NCBI RefSeq assembly: GCF_033547155.1
Contig: NZ_CP137892.1
Location: forward strand, 992,001 to 1,056,000
Reading direction: 5' to 3'
Source of the DNA: Pseudomonas benzenivorans
Lineage (GTDB): Bacteria > Pseudomonadota > Gammaproteobacteria > Pseudomonadales > Pseudomonadaceae
DNA: 64,000 bases
The number at the start of each line of letters is the position of its first letter. Within the stretch, counting starts at the first letter, position 1. The notes beneath the pieces were generated by a model. It was given only the letters and a program-made list of their open reading frames with translations. It ran no database searches and was not told the origin of the DNA. The position numbers and the translations under genes were made by a program. Positions 18,473-27,726 of this stretch are shown here, in pieces.

Positions 18473-19630
18473 ATGCCAGTATGGGACGGAGCCCATCAAC
18501 CCATGAGCTCGAGTAGCCAGCGGGTCACTCAGCGTAGGCTAAAAGGCTTGCTGCTCAAGCGCTTTGGTATGGCGGCAGCGACCTACGCCTTGACCGGCGT
18601 GGTGTGCTCGGTCGCCATGTTCAACGGCCTGTTGCAGGCATCCTGGCCCACCGCACTGCTGTTCACCCTGCTGGTGACACTGAGCCAGCTGGGCTTCTTC
18701 GCGGTGTTTCGCGCCGGAAAGAACCTGCGCTTTCGCGACCCCAGCCTGACCGAGCCGCAGATGCTGGTGGCCCTCGGCTGGCTGACGCTGTTGCTGTCCT
18801 CGTTCGACGAGGGGCGCGGCAGTCTGCTGGTGATCTATCCGCTGATCATGCTGTTCGGCGTGTTCGAGCTGCAGCCCAGGGTCTTCGTCCGCTGCGCGCT
18901 GCTGGCCTTCTTCGGTTTCGCCGGTTTGAACCTCTACGAGGCCTTCACCCTGCGCCTGGACGACCCGGCCGCGGCTACCTTGCAGGTCTGTGTGTTGGCC
19001 GCCGTCCTGATCTGGCTGAGCCTGTTCGCCAGTTACGTGCAGACCCTGCGTCGGCGCATGCGCCAGCGGCGCTTCGCCCTGCAGGCGCATCAGGACACCC
19101 TGCGCGGCATGATGCGCCAGCTGGAGGATCTGGCGGCGACGGACGAGCTGACCGGCCTGTTCAATCGTCGACACTTCCTGCGCCTGGCCAGCCGTGCGCT
19201 GGATAACCTGAGGGCTGGACGCCAGCACGGCCTGGCCCTGATCGACCTGGATCATTTCAAGCGCATCAACGATGTTCACGGCCATGCCGCCGGCGACCGG
19301 GTGTTGCAGGCCTTCGCCGCCGTCGCCCGGGCCTGTCTGCGCGACGGCGATGTGCTGGCCCGCTATGGCGGCGAGGAGTTCGTGTTGCTGCTGCCCGACA
19401 CCGACTGCGAGCAATTCGCCGCCTGTTGCGAGCGGCTGCGCGAGGCCTTCAGCCGGGCCGAGCCCTTGGGTGTTAAGGTGAGCGACCTGAGTCTGTCTGT
19501 CGGAATGACCCTGTTGACCATGCACGACGATCTGGATGAAGCCCTGCACCGCGCCGACCAGGCGCTCTACCAGGCCAAGCGCAGCGGGCGCAACCGCTGT
19601 ATGGCGGCCTGGGAGGAAGCCGATGCCTGA
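18473..19630 (+). CDS. Membrane diguanylate cyclase (SadC-like position and architecture)
   Basis: 385 residues from ATG 18473, or 375 from ATG 18503 (neither has a strong ribosome site). About five or six hydrophobic segments span residues 30-190, then a coiled coil and a GGDEF domain. The active site RYGGEEF is intact (first Gly at residue 299) and an I-site RDGD lies exactly five residues before it, so the enzyme should make c-di-GMP with product inhibition. Gene order fumarase / cyclase / ferredoxin reductase / enoyl-CoA hydratase / pykA matches the PA4333-PA4329 block around sadC in PAO1, as I remember it. SadC in PAO1 promotes exopolysaccharide and biofilm formation. Confidence 0.85.
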   Translation: MPVWDGAHQPMSSSSQRVTQRRLKGLLLKRFGMAAATYALTGVVCSVAMFNGLLQASWPTALLFTLLVTLSQLGFFAVFRAGKNLRFRDPSLTEPQMLVALGWLTLLLSSFDEGRGSLLVIYPLIMLFGVFELQPRVFVRCALLAFFGFAGLNLYEAFTLRLDDPAAATLQVCVLAAVLIWLSLFASYVQTLRRRMRQRRFALQAHQDTLRGMMRQLEDLAATDELTGLFNRRHFLRLASRALDNLRAGRQHGLALIDLDHFKRINDVHGHAAGDRVLQAFAAVARACLRDGDVLARYGGEEFVLLLPDTDCEQFAACCERLREAFSRAEPLGVKVSDLSLSVGMTLLTMHDDLDEALHRADQALYQAKRSGRNRCMAAWEEADA

Positions 19631-20561
19631 GCTGCGGGTCGGCGCGCACCGCCTCACCGTCGCCCCCTCCTGTAATCTGCTGGATGCCTTGCTCGCCGGC
19701 GGTGTCGCCGTGCCCTACAGCTGCCGGGCGGGGAGCTGTCATGCCTGCCTGGTGCGTTGTCTGCAAGGCGAGCCGCTGGATGCCAAGCCCGGCGCCCTCG
19801 ATGACGCCCGCCGGGAGCAGGGCTGGCGCCTGGCCTGTCAGTGTCGCATCGTCGACGACCTGCAGGTCGAGGTGTTCGACCCTCTGCGCGATGGCCGCCC
19901 GGCGCGTATCCACAGCTGCGACTGGCTCAGCCCCAGCGTGCTGCGCCTGCGTCTGATCCCGCAAGACGCGCTGCGCTACCGCGCCGGCCAGCATCTGGTG
20001 CTGTGGACCGAGGCCGGCGTGGCCCGTCCCTATTCGCTGGCCAGTCTGCCCGGCGAAGACCCCTGGTTGGAGTTCCACCTGGACTGCCGGCAGAGCGGGG
20101 CCTTCAGCGACGCGGCGCGGGCCATGCGTCCCGGCGACAGCCTGCGTCTGGGCGAGCTGCGGGGCGGTGCGCTGCACTACGATCCGGACTGGCAGGCCCG
20201 GCCACTCTGGCTGCTGGGGGCCGGCACCGGCCTGGCGCCGCTCTACGGCATCCTGCGCGAGGCGCTACGGCAGGAACATCAGGGTCCCATCCGGGTCATT
20301 CACCTGGCCCATGCTGCCGCCGAGCACTACCTCGCCGACAGCCTGGCCGCCCTGGCTGCCGGCTACCCGCAGCTGCGGGTCGAACTCACCAGCGCGGCGC
20401 AGTTGCCCGCGGCTTTGGCCGAACTGCGCCTTGTCTCGCGTAAAACCCTCGCCTTACTCTGCGGCCACCCCCACAGCGTCGAAACCTTTGCGCGGCGTCT
20501 GTATCTGGCCGGTATCCCGCGCAACCAGGTATTCGCCGACCTGTTCCTGCCGCATGCGTGA
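19623..20561 (+). CDS. 2Fe-2S ferredoxin / FAD / NAD(P) oxidoreductase
   Basis: 312 residues. N-terminal plant-type ferredoxin domain with cysteines C34-x4-C39-x2-C42 and C72, a complete cluster set; FAD-binding RPYSLAS; nucleotide-binding GAGTGLAPLYGILREAL. This is the single-chain electron-transfer component seen in many oxygenase systems (class IB-like reductase), but no oxygenase gene is adjacent, so its partner is unknown. The ATG overlaps the cyclase end by 8 bases with GGAGG upstream, so it is co-transcribed with it and with the enoyl-CoA hydratase. Confidence 0.9.
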   Translation: MPELRVGAHRLTVAPSCNLLDALLAGGVAVPYSCRAGSCHACLVRCLQGEPLDAKPGALDDARREQGWRLACQCRIVDDLQVEVFDPLRDGRPARIHSCDWLSPSVLRLRLIPQDALRYRAGQHLVLWTEAGVARPYSLASLPGEDPWLEFHLDCRQSGAFSDAARAMRPGDSLRLGELRGGALHYDPDWQARPLWLLGAGTGLAPLYGILREALRQEHQGPIRVIHLAHAAAEHYLADSLAALAAGYPQLRVELTSAAQLPAALAELRLVSRKTLALLCGHPHSVETFARRLYLAGIPRNQVFADLFLPHA

Positions 20562-20592
20562 AGGCGCCGGCGGCGCTGCCCGAGGAATACCG

Positions 20593-21366
20593 ATGAGTGA
20601 GCATGTGCTGGTCGAGCGCGAGCGAGGGCTGCTGACCCTGCGCCTCAACCGTCCGGACAAGAAGAATGCCTTGACCCGGGCCATGTACGCCGGCCTGGGC
20701 GAGGCGCTGAGCCAGGCCGAGCGGGACAGTGACGTCCGCGCCGTGCTGCTTACCGGTGGCACGGAGTGCTTCACCAGTGGCAACGACGTGGCCGATTTCA
20801 TCCAGGCGCCGCCGACGGGGCCGGACAGCGAGGTGTTTCGTTTCATGCGGACGCTGTTCGACTTCGCCAAGCCGATAGTGGCCGCGGTCAGCGGCCCGGC
20901 AGTGGGCATCGGCACCACCCTGCTGCTGCATTGCGATCTGGTCTACGTCAGCCGCGACGCACGGTTGAAGATGCCCTTCGTCAGTTTGGGGCTCTGTCCC
21001 GAATTCGGTTCCAGCCTGATCTTGCCGCGCCTGCTGGGCCATGCCCGGGCCACCGAGCTGTTGCTGCTGGGCGAGGCCTTCGGCGGCGAGCAGGCGGAGG
21101 CCTGGGGCATCGCCAACCAGGTGCTGGACGACGGTGCGGCGACCCTGGCCAAGGCCCGCGAGATGGCCCTGGGTTTCCAGCGCCTGGCGCCCACGGCGGT
21201 GCTGGACGGCAAGCGTCTGATGCGTGCACCGGGACGCGAGGAGCTGCGTCGGGTGATCGAGGAGGAAGCTGCCCTGTTCGGCCAACGCCTGCGCTCGCCA
21301 GAGGCCATCGAGGCGCTGAGCGCCTTCATGCAGCGGCGCCCGGCGGATTTCAGCCGGTTCGCCTGA
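20593..21366 (+). CDS. Enoyl-CoA hydratase/isomerase (crotonase) family protein
   Basis: 257 residues. Crotonase fold with oxyanion-hole stretches ECFTSGNDVADF and GPAVGIGTTLLLHCDL, and a catalytic-glutamate region LGLCPEFGSSL. The single PEFG glutamate pattern is closer to the isomerase side of the superfamily than to a bifunctional hydratase; the reaction is not certain. Starts 31 bases after the reductase stop with GAGGAA. Third gene of the cyclase operon, ended by a strong bidirectional terminator. Confidence 0.88.
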   Translation: MSEHVLVERERGLLTLRLNRPDKKNALTRAMYAGLGEALSQAERDSDVRAVLLTGGTECFTSGNDVADFIQAPPTGPDSEVFRFMRTLFDFAKPIVAAVSGPAVGIGTTLLLHCDLVYVSRDARLKMPFVSLGLCPEFGSSLILPRLLGHARATELLLLGEAFGGEQAEAWGIANQVLDDGAATLAKAREMALGFQRLAPTAVLDGKRLMRAPGREELRRVIEEEAALFGQRLRSPEAIEALSAFMQRRPADFSRFA

Positions 21367-21381
21367 GGCCTGGCAGCAGAC

Positions 21382-21412
21382 GAGAAAGGCCGCTCATCGA
21401 GCGGCCTTTCTC
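21382..21412. terminator. Bidirectional terminator between crotonase gene and pyk
   Basis: Perfect 14-bp stem GAGAAAGGCCGCTC / GAGCGGCCTTTCTC with an ATC loop, between two convergent genes. Confidence 0.9.
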
Positions 21413-21427
21413 CGGTATCGGCGGGCG

Positions 21428-22879
21428 CTACACCAGCTTCTCGCCGACATGCAGCATCTTCATGCCGTTGGTGCCGCCGATGGTGTGGTAGCTGTCGCCC
21501 TTGGTCAGTATCACCCAGTCGCCGGGCTCGACCACGCCACGCCTCAGCAGCTCGTCGACCGCCGCCTGGCTGACCTGCTCCGGGGGCAGCGCGGCCGGGT
21601 CGAAGGGCACGGTGTAGACGCCGCGGAACAGTGCCGCCCGGGCCTGGGTGGCGCGGTGCGGGGAGAAGGCGAAGATCGGCACGCCGGAACGGATGCGCGA
21701 CATGATCAGCGGCGTGTAACCGCTTTCGGTCAGGGCGATGATCGCCTTGACTCCGGGGAAGTGGTTGGCGGTGTACATGGCCGCCAGGGCGATGCTCTCG
21801 TCGCAGCGGTTGAAGGTCTTGCCGATGCGGTGGCTGGACTGCTGGCTGGTCGGGTGCTTCTCCGCGCCGGCGCAGATGCGCGCCATGGCCTGCACCGCCT
21901 CCAGCGGGTAGGCGCCGGCGGCGCTTTCTGCCGAGAGCATCACCGCGTCGGTGTAGTCGAGCACGGCGTTGGCCACGTCGGAGACCTCGGCCCGGGTCGG
22001 CATCGGGTTGTGGATCATCGACTCCATCATCTGCGTGGCGGTGATCACCGCCTTGTTGTGGCGGCGCGCGTGCAGGATGATCTTCTTCTGGATGCCGACC
22101 AGTTCGGCGTCGCCGATCTCCACCCCGAGATCGCCGCGGGCCACCATCACCGCATCGCTGGCGCGGATCAGGCCGTCGAGGGTCTCGTCGTCGGCCACCG
22201 CCTCGGCGCGCTCGATCTTCGCCACCAGCCAGGCGCTGCCACCGGCTTCGTCGCGCAGTTGGCGGGCGTATTCCATGTCCGCGGCGTCGCGCGGGAAGGA
22301 CACCGCCAGGTAGTCCAGCTCCATCTCCGCGGCCAGCTTGATGTCGGCCTTGTCCTTGTCGGTCAGGGCCGGGGCGGTCAGGCCGCCGCCGCGGCGGTTG
22401 ATGCCCTTGTGATCGGACAGCGGGCCGCCGATCAGCACCTCGCAGTGCAATGCGTCGGCGGTGGCGCTGGTCACGCGCATGACCACGCGGCCGTCGTCGA
22501 GCAGCAGTTCGTCGCCCACGCCGCAGTCCTTGACCAGGTCCGGATAGTCGATGCCGACGATTTCCTGGGTGCCCTCGGTCAGCGGGTGGCTGGTGGAGAA
22601 GGTGAAACGGTCGCCGACCTTGAGCTCGATGCGCTTGCCGGCGAACTTGGCGATGCGGATCTTCGGGCCCTGCAGGTCGCCGAGCAGGGCGACGTGGCGA
22701 CCGTGCTTGGCGGCCAGTTCGCGCACCAGCTTGGCGCGGGCCTTGTGCTCGTCCGGCGTGCCATGGGAGAAGTTCAGGCGGGCCACATCCAGGCCGGCGA
22801 GGATGAGTTTTTCGAGGACTTCGGGCGAGTTGCTGGACGGGCCGAGGGTGGCGACGATTTTGGTACGACGAAAGGTCAT
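21428..22879 (-). CDS. pykA: Pyruvate kinase
   Basis: PEP plus ADP to pyruvate plus ATP, last glycolytic step. 483 residues, type II (PykA) length. Motifs: TKIVATLGPSS, NFSHGTPDEHKAR, LLGDLQGPKIR, the catalytic-lysine/Mg stretch AKIERAEAV, MVARGDLGVEI, ATQMMESM and MLSAESAAGAYP. C-terminal effector domain present. No second-domain anomalies. Transcribed alone on the minus strand, with the universal stress protein gene 55 bases upstream on the same strand, so the two may be co-transcribed. Confidence 0.97.
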   Translation of the reverse strand: MTFRRTKIVATLGPSSNSPEVLEKLILAGLDVARLNFSHGTPDEHKARAKLVRELAAKHGRHVALLGDLQGPKIRIAKFAGKRIELKVGDRFTFSTSHPLTEGTQEIVGIDYPDLVKDCGVGDELLLDDGRVVMRVTSATADALHCEVLIGGPLSDHKGINRRGGGLTAPALTDKDKADIKLAAEMELDYLAVSFPRDAADMEYARQLRDEAGGSAWLVAKIERAEAVADDETLDGLIRASDAVMVARGDLGVEIGDAELVGIQKKIILHARRHNKAVITATQMMESMIHNPMPTRAEVSDVANAVLDYTDAVMLSAESAAGAYPLEAVQAMARICAGAEKHPTSQQSSHRIGKTFNRCDESIALAAMYTANHFPGVKAIIALTESGYTPLIMSRIRSGVPIFAFSPHRATQARAALFRGVYTVPFDPAALPPEQVSQAAVDELLRRGVVEPGDWVILTKGDSYHTIGGTNGMKMLHVGEKLV

Positions 22880-22934
22880 GCGCAGACTCCTGAATTGAAG
22901 CTGGCCGGGAGGCTACTACGGCGCCCCCCTGTAG

Positions 22935-23864
22935 TCATCGTTCCTCTGCACTACCTTGCGCCTCGGCTTTCAGGATCAGCAGGTCGCAGGTCACGCTGTC
23001 CAGGATGCGCTCGGCGGTATGGCCGATCAGTGCCGTGTCCAGGTGGCCGCGGGCGATGGCGCCCATCAGCAGCAGGTCGATCTGCCGCTCGCCGACGAAG
23101 TTCGGCAGGACTTCCTCGGCGAAACCCTCGATCAGATGGGTGTCGGGCAGGGCGATGGGGTAGTGGCCGAGCAGCTGCTCGAAGGCCTCGCGATGTTGTG
23201 CGGTGCTGCGTGTCACGTAGTCCTCGTAATTGGTCACCAGTTCGGCGTCGAATACCAGGCTGCGCGGCAGGGGGGCGTGGCAGTGCAGGTAGTGGGGCTG
23301 CAGACCGAACTGCTCGCCGAGGTCCATGGCCGCGCTGATCAGCTGGTGGTCGAGGGCCGCCGGCTTATCGGCGCTGTGCAGCGGATCGAGGGCGGCGCAC
23401 AGCGTGCGCCCCTGCCATTGGCCGTGTTGCACCAGCCACAACGGCACGGGGCAGTGGCGTACCAGCTGCCAGCCGCTGTTGCTGTGCAGCAGGCGTTGCA
23501 GCAGGTTATCGCGGTGGGCAATGGACTTGAGCACCAGGTCCGGGCTCATCTCGGCCACTTTCTCCAGGACCAGACCATGGGGTGGCTTGCCCCAGCGCAC
23601 GTCCAGGTGCAGTTCCAGGCCCTCGGCGCGCAGCGGCGCGACCAACTCCTCCAGCCAGGTGCCGCGCTGCTCGAGCAGGGCGGCGCGGGCCCTGGTCTGC
23701 AGAGCGCTGTCGAAGAAGCGGCTGGCCTCCAGGGCGGCACTGTACTCGACCAGCAGCAGGTACAGCTGCGCCTGATTCTGTCGGGCCAGCCACACCGCGC
23801 GCTCCAGCGCCGGCTGGCGGGTTTCCTGGGGATCGATGACGACCAGTAGCTGGCGCAGACGCAT
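22935..23864 (-). CDS. Tandem universal stress protein (UspE-like)
   Basis: 309 residues made of two USP domains (about 1-150 and 155-305). The first begins RLRQLLVVIDPQETRQPALERAV; the second ends with IDLLLMGAIARGHLDTALIGHTAERIL, containing the G-x2-G-x9-G(S/T)-like nucleotide loop in modified form. UspE-type tandem proteins bind small molecules and act in stress survival. Start at 23864 has a GAGG site; the frame is open 14 codons further without similarity. It lies upstream of pykA in the same direction. Confidence 0.9.
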   Translation of the reverse strand: MRLRQLLVVIDPQETRQPALERAVWLARQNQAQLYLLLVEYSAALEASRFFDSALQTRARAALLEQRGTWLEELVAPLRAEGLELHLDVRWGKPPHGLVLEKVAEMSPDLVLKSIAHRDNLLQRLLHSNSGWQLVRHCPVPLWLVQHGQWQGRTLCAALDPLHSADKPAALDHQLISAAMDLGEQFGLQPHYLHCHAPLPRSLVFDAELVTNYEDYVTRSTAQHREAFEQLLGHYPIALPDTHLIEGFAEEVLPNFVGERQIDLLLMGAIARGHLDTALIGHTAERILDSVTCDLLILKAEAQGSAEER

Positions 23865-24025
23865 GGTTCTGAACCTCGCTGGGTGGAGACGGCTTCGGCA
23901 GCGCATCGGTACCTATGTCTATCAGCATAGCTGTCCGCACGCCGGTGCCTGTGCCGCGTGCGGGCGCCTGGACCTGCAGATTAGCCGCGACCGGTCGATA
24001 CACTGGGCAACACGAGGAGAGTCCC

Positions 24026-24400
24026 ATGAGAACCCTGTTGATCCTGACTCTGGCGCTGAGCGCCGCCGGCTGTACCCGTTGGTCACTCGACCACCACCTG
24101 AACAGTGCCTACCGGGCCTACGAACGGGGCGACTGCGACGAGGTCATCCTCGAGCTGTCCCAGGCCGAGCGTAAGAGTCGCTCGCGCAGCTACCTGCAGC
24201 CGGAGATCTCCCTGCTGCGCGGGCAGTGTCTGGAGCGGCAGAGCCTGTTCGTCGATGCGGCGCAGACCTACCAGTTCATCATCGCTCATTACCCCGGCAG
24301 CGAGTATGGCTTCCGTGCCAAGGCCCGCCTGGAAACCTTGCGTCAGCTCGGTCATTATGGCCAGGCGGAGGCGGCGAAGGTCTCGCCTGCCGGGCTCTAG
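24026..24400 (+). CDS. Small lipoprotein with TPR-like repeats
   Basis: 124 residues. Lipoprotein signal MRTLLILTLALSAAGC with a lipobox SAAGC, Cys17 the likely acylation site. The mature part is helical, with paired helix sequences (LNSAYRAYERGDCDEVILEL; ISLLRGQCLERQSLFVDAAQ; TYQFIIAHYPGSEYGFRAKA) that look like tetratricopeptide repeats, as in BamD/YfgC-type scaffolding lipoproteins. GAGGAGA ribosome site. Probably in an operon with the next gene. Function not known. Confidence 0.82.
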   Translation: MRTLLILTLALSAAGCTRWSLDHHLNSAYRAYERGDCDEVILELSQAERKSRSRSYLQPEISLLRGQCLERQSLFVDAAQTYQFIIAHYPGSEYGFRAKARLETLRQLGHYGQAEAAKVSPAGL

Positions 24401-24442
24401 CCGGCCGCGGCCCGCGCCGAAAAACCGTTCAGGGAGGAAAAC

Positions 24443-24865
24443 ATGCGCGCATGGCTTTGCCTGCTGCTGCTGCCGGGGTTGGCGGCGGCGGAGATCTATC
24501 GCTGGGTCGATGACCAGGGACAGGTACACTTCGGCCAGCGCCCGGCCGCTGCGGGGGCCGAGCAGGTCGAGGTCAGGCCGCAGGTGATCGAGCGCGATGC
24601 GGCTACGCGCGAGCGGCTGGAGCGGACCGAGCGCTTCTACGATGCCCGCCGCCAGGAGCAGGCCGAGGCCGACGCGAGCTCGGCCCAGCGCCGAGCCAAG
24701 CGTGACCAGGAATGCAGCGACCTGCGCCATCGCCTGGCGCAGCTCCCGGAGGGGCGGCGCTACTACCGGGAAGAGGCGAGCGGCGAGCGGACGTACTACA
24801 GTGATGAGGAACTCGACGCCGTTCGCCGTCGGCTCCGCCAGAGCCTGACCGATCGCTGTGCCTGA
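24443..24865 (+). CDS. DUF4124 domain-containing periplasmic protein
   Basis: 140 residues: signal peptide MRAWLCLLLLPGLAAA, then the DUF4124 signature EIYRWVDDQGQVHFGQRP, followed by a long charged helix (about 55-100) rich in Arg/Glu/Ala that could form a coiled coil. DUF4124 proteins are common, small, secreted proteins of gammaproteobacteria with no known activity. It starts 43 bases after the lipoprotein gene. Confidence 0.85.
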   Translation: MRAWLCLLLLPGLAAAEIYRWVDDQGQVHFGQRPAAAGAEQVEVRPQVIERDAATRERLERTERFYDARRQEQAEADASSAQRRAKRDQECSDLRHRLAQLPEGRRYYREEASGERTYYSDEELDAVRRRLRQSLTDRCA

Positions 24866-24910
24866 AGCGGGTTTAACGGCAGTAGTGCGGTCCTACTCAA
24901 GGGCCATCCA

Positions 24911-25279
24911 ATGCGATGCGCCACTATGCATGCCCAGCGCCACATCGAACGCCACCAGCTGCCCAGCTACCTGAAGGTGTTCAACCGTGTCACCGACAAG
25001 CCGATGGGCTATATCGGCAACGTGTCGTTGGACGGGTTGATGCTGATCAGCCAGTTGCCGATGCTGGTCGGGGCGCGTTTCGAGCTGCGCTTGAAGATCC
25101 CCGGGGTCGAGGGGCCACGTTTCGTCGATTTCTCCGCCACCTGCCAGTGGTGCCGGGAGGATGTCACGCCCGGTTATTTCGACTCGGGCTTCGCCCTGGT
25201 GGCGCCGCCGGCCGAGTACGTGGAGATGGTCGATGCGCTGCGTCGCTACTTCAGCTTTCGTCTGGCCGCCTCCGCCTAG
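24911..25279 (+). CDS. PilZ domain protein (c-di-GMP receptor)
   Basis: 122 residues, essentially one PilZ domain. Both binding motifs are intact: RxxxR as R10-H-I-E-R14 and (D/N)xSxxG as N37-V-S-L-D-G42, so c-di-GMP binding is expected. A second in-frame ATG at 24926 (residue 6) is possible, but AAGGG seven bases before 24911 favours the longer form. It stands alone and could answer to the several c-di-GMP enzymes of this window; its target is unknown. Confidence 0.88.
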   Translation: MRCATMHAQRHIERHQLPSYLKVFNRVTDKPMGYIGNVSLDGLMLISQLPMLVGARFELRLKIPGVEGPRFVDFSATCQWCREDVTPGYFDSGFALVAPPAEYVEMVDALRRYFSFRLAASA

Positions 25280-25306
25280 CGGCGTCTGAGGGCTTGATCC
25301 GGGACC

Positions 25307-25340
25307 ATGAAAAAACCGCCCAGGAGGGCGGTTTTTTCAT
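25307..25340. terminator. Bidirectional terminator between PilZ gene and mqo
   Basis: 15-bp stem ATGAAAAAACCGCCC / GGGCGGTTTTTTCAT with an AGGA loop; T-runs on both strands. Confidence 0.95.
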
Positions 25341-25354
25341 TCGAGGGCGCAGGC

Positions 25355-26863
25355 TCAGGCCAGTGCCGCTTCCTTCTCGGTCAGTTGCAGCAGCTCATCC
25401 GAACGTGCCTGCACTTCGCGGTAGCGCTCGGCATCGCTGGCCAATACCTTGCCCATGGCGGGGAAGATCTCGTTCAGCTTGTCGACCCACTGCTGGGATT
25501 TGGACTGCTCGGGGAAGCAGCGCCGGATCAGCTCGAGCATGATCGACACGGTCACCGAGGCGCCCGGCGAGGCGCCGAGCAGGGCGGCGATGGAGCCGTC
25601 CTCGGCGGCCACCAGCTCGGTGCCGAACTGCAGGATGCCACCGCGCTTGGGGTCCTTCTTGATGATCTGCACGCGCTGGCCGGCCACTTCCAGGCGCCAG
25701 TCCTCGGCCTTGGCCTCGGGGTAGAAGCCGCGCAGGGTTTCCAGGCGCTGCTCCTCGGACTGCAACACTTCCTTGATCAGGTAGCGGGTCAGGTCGAAGT
25801 TGTCGCGGGCCACCGCCAGCATCGGCCCGATATTGCTCGGGCGCACCGACAGCGGCAGGTCGAGGTAGGAGCCGTGGCGCAGGAACTTGGTGGAAAAGCC
25901 CGCATAGGGCCCGAACAGCAGCGAGGTCTTGCCGTCCACCACGCGGGTGTCGAGGTGCGGCACCGACATGGGCGGCGAACCGACGGCTGCCTGGCTGTAG
26001 ACCTTGGCCTGGTGCTGCTTGACCACCTCCGGGTTGTCGCAGCGCAGCCACTGGCCGCTGACCGGGAAGCCGCCGTAGCCCTTGCCCTCCGGAATGCCGG
26101 ACAGTTGCAGCAGCGGCAGGGCCGCGCCACCGGCGCCGAGGAAGACGAACTTGGCCTGGATCTCGCGATGGCTGCCATCGGCCTGGTTCTTGATGCTGAC
26201 GCGCCAGCCCTGCGGGTTGCGCTGCAGGCCGGTGACCTTCTGGCTGCACTTGACCCTGGCGTCCGGCTGCTTGGCCAGGTGGTCGAGCAGGTGCTTGGTC
26301 ACCGCGCCGAAGTTGACGTCGGTGCCGCCCAATACCCGGGTGGCCGCGATCGGTTCGTTGGGATCGCGGCCCGGCATCATCAGCGGCATCCACTTGGCCA
26401 GGGTGGCGCGGTCTTCGCTGTACTCCATCTCGGCGAAGGCATGGTGCTGGGTCAGCGCCTGGAAGCGCTTCTTCAGGTAGGCGATGCCCTCATGGCCGCG
26501 GACGAAGCTCAGGTGCGGCACCGAGGTGATGAAGGACTTGGGCGAGCCGAAGCTGCCCTTCTCGATCAGGTAGGCCCAGAACTGCTTGGATTCCTCGAAC
26601 TGGGTGTTGATGGTCACCGACTTCTTGATGTCGATCGAGCCGTCCGCCGATTCCGGCGTGTAGTTCAGCTCGCACAGCCCGGCGTGGCCGGTGCCGGCGT
26701 TGTTCCAGGGGTTGGAGCTTTCGATCGCCCCGGACTCCATCAGCTCGATGATTTCCAGTTTGATGCCCGGATCGAGCTCCTTCAGCAGCACGGCCAGGGT
26801 CGCGCTCATGATGCCGGCCCCGACCAGCACCACATCCAGTGTTTCGTAATCGTTGTGCGCCAT
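25355..26863 (-). CDS. mqo: Malate:quinone oxidoreductase
   Basis: FAD-dependent peripheral-membrane enzyme that oxidises malate to oxaloacetate and reduces quinone, feeding the TCA cycle and respiratory chain. 502 residues. N-terminal FAD motif [31 protein letters not shown] and [12 protein letters not shown] are Mqo signatures. ATG 26863 is preferred over an in-frame TTG five codons upstream because GGGAGAAG sits just before it. The 461-base upstream region contains no gene. Confidence 0.97.
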   Translation of the reverse strand: MAHNDYETLDVVLVGAGIMSATLAVLLKELDPGIKLEIIELMESGAIESSNPWNNAGTGHAGLCELNYTPESADGSIDIKKSVTINTQFEESKQFWAYLIEKGSFGSPKSFITSVPHLSFVRGHEGIAYLKKRFQALTQHHAFAEMEYSEDRATLAKWMPLMMPGRDPNEPIAATRVLGGTDVNFGAVTKHLLDHLAKQPDARVKCSQKVTGLQRNPQGWRVSIKNQADGSHREIQAKFVFLGAGGAALPLLQLSGIPEGKGYGGFPVSGQWLRCDNPEVVKQHQAKVYSQAAVGSPPMSVPHLDTRVVDGKTSLLFGPYAGFSTKFLRHGSYLDLPLSVRPSNIGPMLAVARDNFDLTRYLIKEVLQSEEQRLETLRGFYPEAKAEDWRLEVAGQRVQIIKKDPKRGGILQFGTELVAAEDGSIAALLGASPGASVTVSIMLELIRRCFPEQSKSQQWVDKLNEIFPAMGKVLASDAERYREVQARSDELLQLTEKEAALA

Positions 26864-27324
26864 TACCACTTCTCCCAAAAATCAGCACCCAGTTGACGGC
26901 AAGAGACCTGCGCGTGCGAACACGCGGTTAGAGGTCGCAGAGCAGTCCCAGGGATGTGGAGGTGATGCCAGCGCGTATGCCAGCCGCAAGATCGTTCATT
27001 ACTCGCCACACTCTTGTGAAGTTGTTGAAACCGTTTTTTCACGCTCTTTTGGAGCGGTGAACCTCAAAGATACGCGTCTGCCAGGGCCGGCCTTTCCATC
27101 AGCGCGAAGCTGCCGTGGCAGTACGACGCGGCATGTTTCAGCTGGGCGAAAGGCGGTAACCCTAAGGGCAGCGCGAAGTGGGCGACTCTCTGGGGCGATG
27201 CCGATGGCTAGTGCATCAGCGGGACGGCGAGGCCCGATCAGGAGGCGTCCTTATAATCGGGGCGCGATTATAAGGCGAAAGCGGGAAAATTGATCGTCCT
27301 GTGTGACTTTTCTTCTTCCGCCGG
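26864..27324. other. Long intergenic region upstream of mqo
   Basis: 461 bases with no convincing ORF. It contains a hairpin-forming TTCACGCTC-TTTTG-GAGCGGTGAA at 27038-27061 and, at 27249-27275, a perfect inverted repeat with TATAAT on both strands (listed separately). The middle is rich in short G/C dyads. A small RNA or a long mqo leader is possible; no T-run terminator is visible on either strand. Confidence 0.5.
27249..27275. promoter_or_regulatory. Inverted repeat carrying TATAAT on both strands
   Basis: CCTTATAATCG-GGGCG-CGATTATAAGG: 11-bp perfect arms, 5-base centre. Each arm reads TATAAT in outward-to-inward direction, so a -10 element exists on both strands. No good -35 lies 16-18 bases upstream on either side. 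It could be a divergent promoter core, a regulator operator, or an RNA hairpin. Confidence 0.5.
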
Positions 27325-27558
27325 TCAGGCTGCCAACGCCTTGCCGAGAGACGGATGCGCGGCGACTGGCAGTAGGCGTGCGCTGGCCGGGAGTGGCTGA
27401 TTCAGCCAGCTCAGGCGTTGTTCCTTGACTTCGGTCCAGCCCGCGCCGGACGGGGCCTGGAGCGATTGGCGGAAGGCGCGGCACAGTCCCCGCTCATCCA
27501 GCAGGACGAAGGTCCGCAGCGGCCGGCGAGGAGCGAACAGCGAACGAATGGAAAACAT
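27325..27558 (-). CDS. Small conserved-looking hypothetical protein
   Basis: 77 residues, MFSIRSLFAPRRPLRTFVLL at the start, ending LGKALAA. ATG with GAGGC a few bases upstream. A basic, Arg-rich N-terminal part is followed by WTEVKEQRLSWLNQPLP. No domain recognised. Its codon use fits the neighbours and I believe relatives occur in other Pseudomonas, but I cannot name one. It is the gene nearest to the TATAAT inverted repeat, though transcribed toward it. Confidence 0.55.
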   Translation of the reverse strand: MFSIRSLFAPRRPLRTFVLLDERGLCRAFRQSLQAPSGAGWTEVKEQRLSWLNQPLPASARLLPVAAHPSLGKALAA

Positions 27559-27726
27559 GGGGCGGGCCTCGGGCGATGACGACTAAAGTCTTATGCCAGA
27601 GCGCCATGACAGGCCGGTGACAGGAACCGTCGAGGGGGATGCCCGGTCATAAAAGCGACGCTGTTAGCGCATCGAACCGCTGGTTATACTGCCGGCCACT
27701 TCGCACCCCGCTATGGAGAGATGAGC

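Noticed and set aside
21449..23338. 629-codon plus-strand open frame
   Set aside because: Antisense of pykA and the stress protein gene, both of which are certain.
26853..27293. 146-codon plus-strand open frame before mqo
   Set aside because: Low-complexity basic sequence, no ribosome site, lies in the mqo promoter region.
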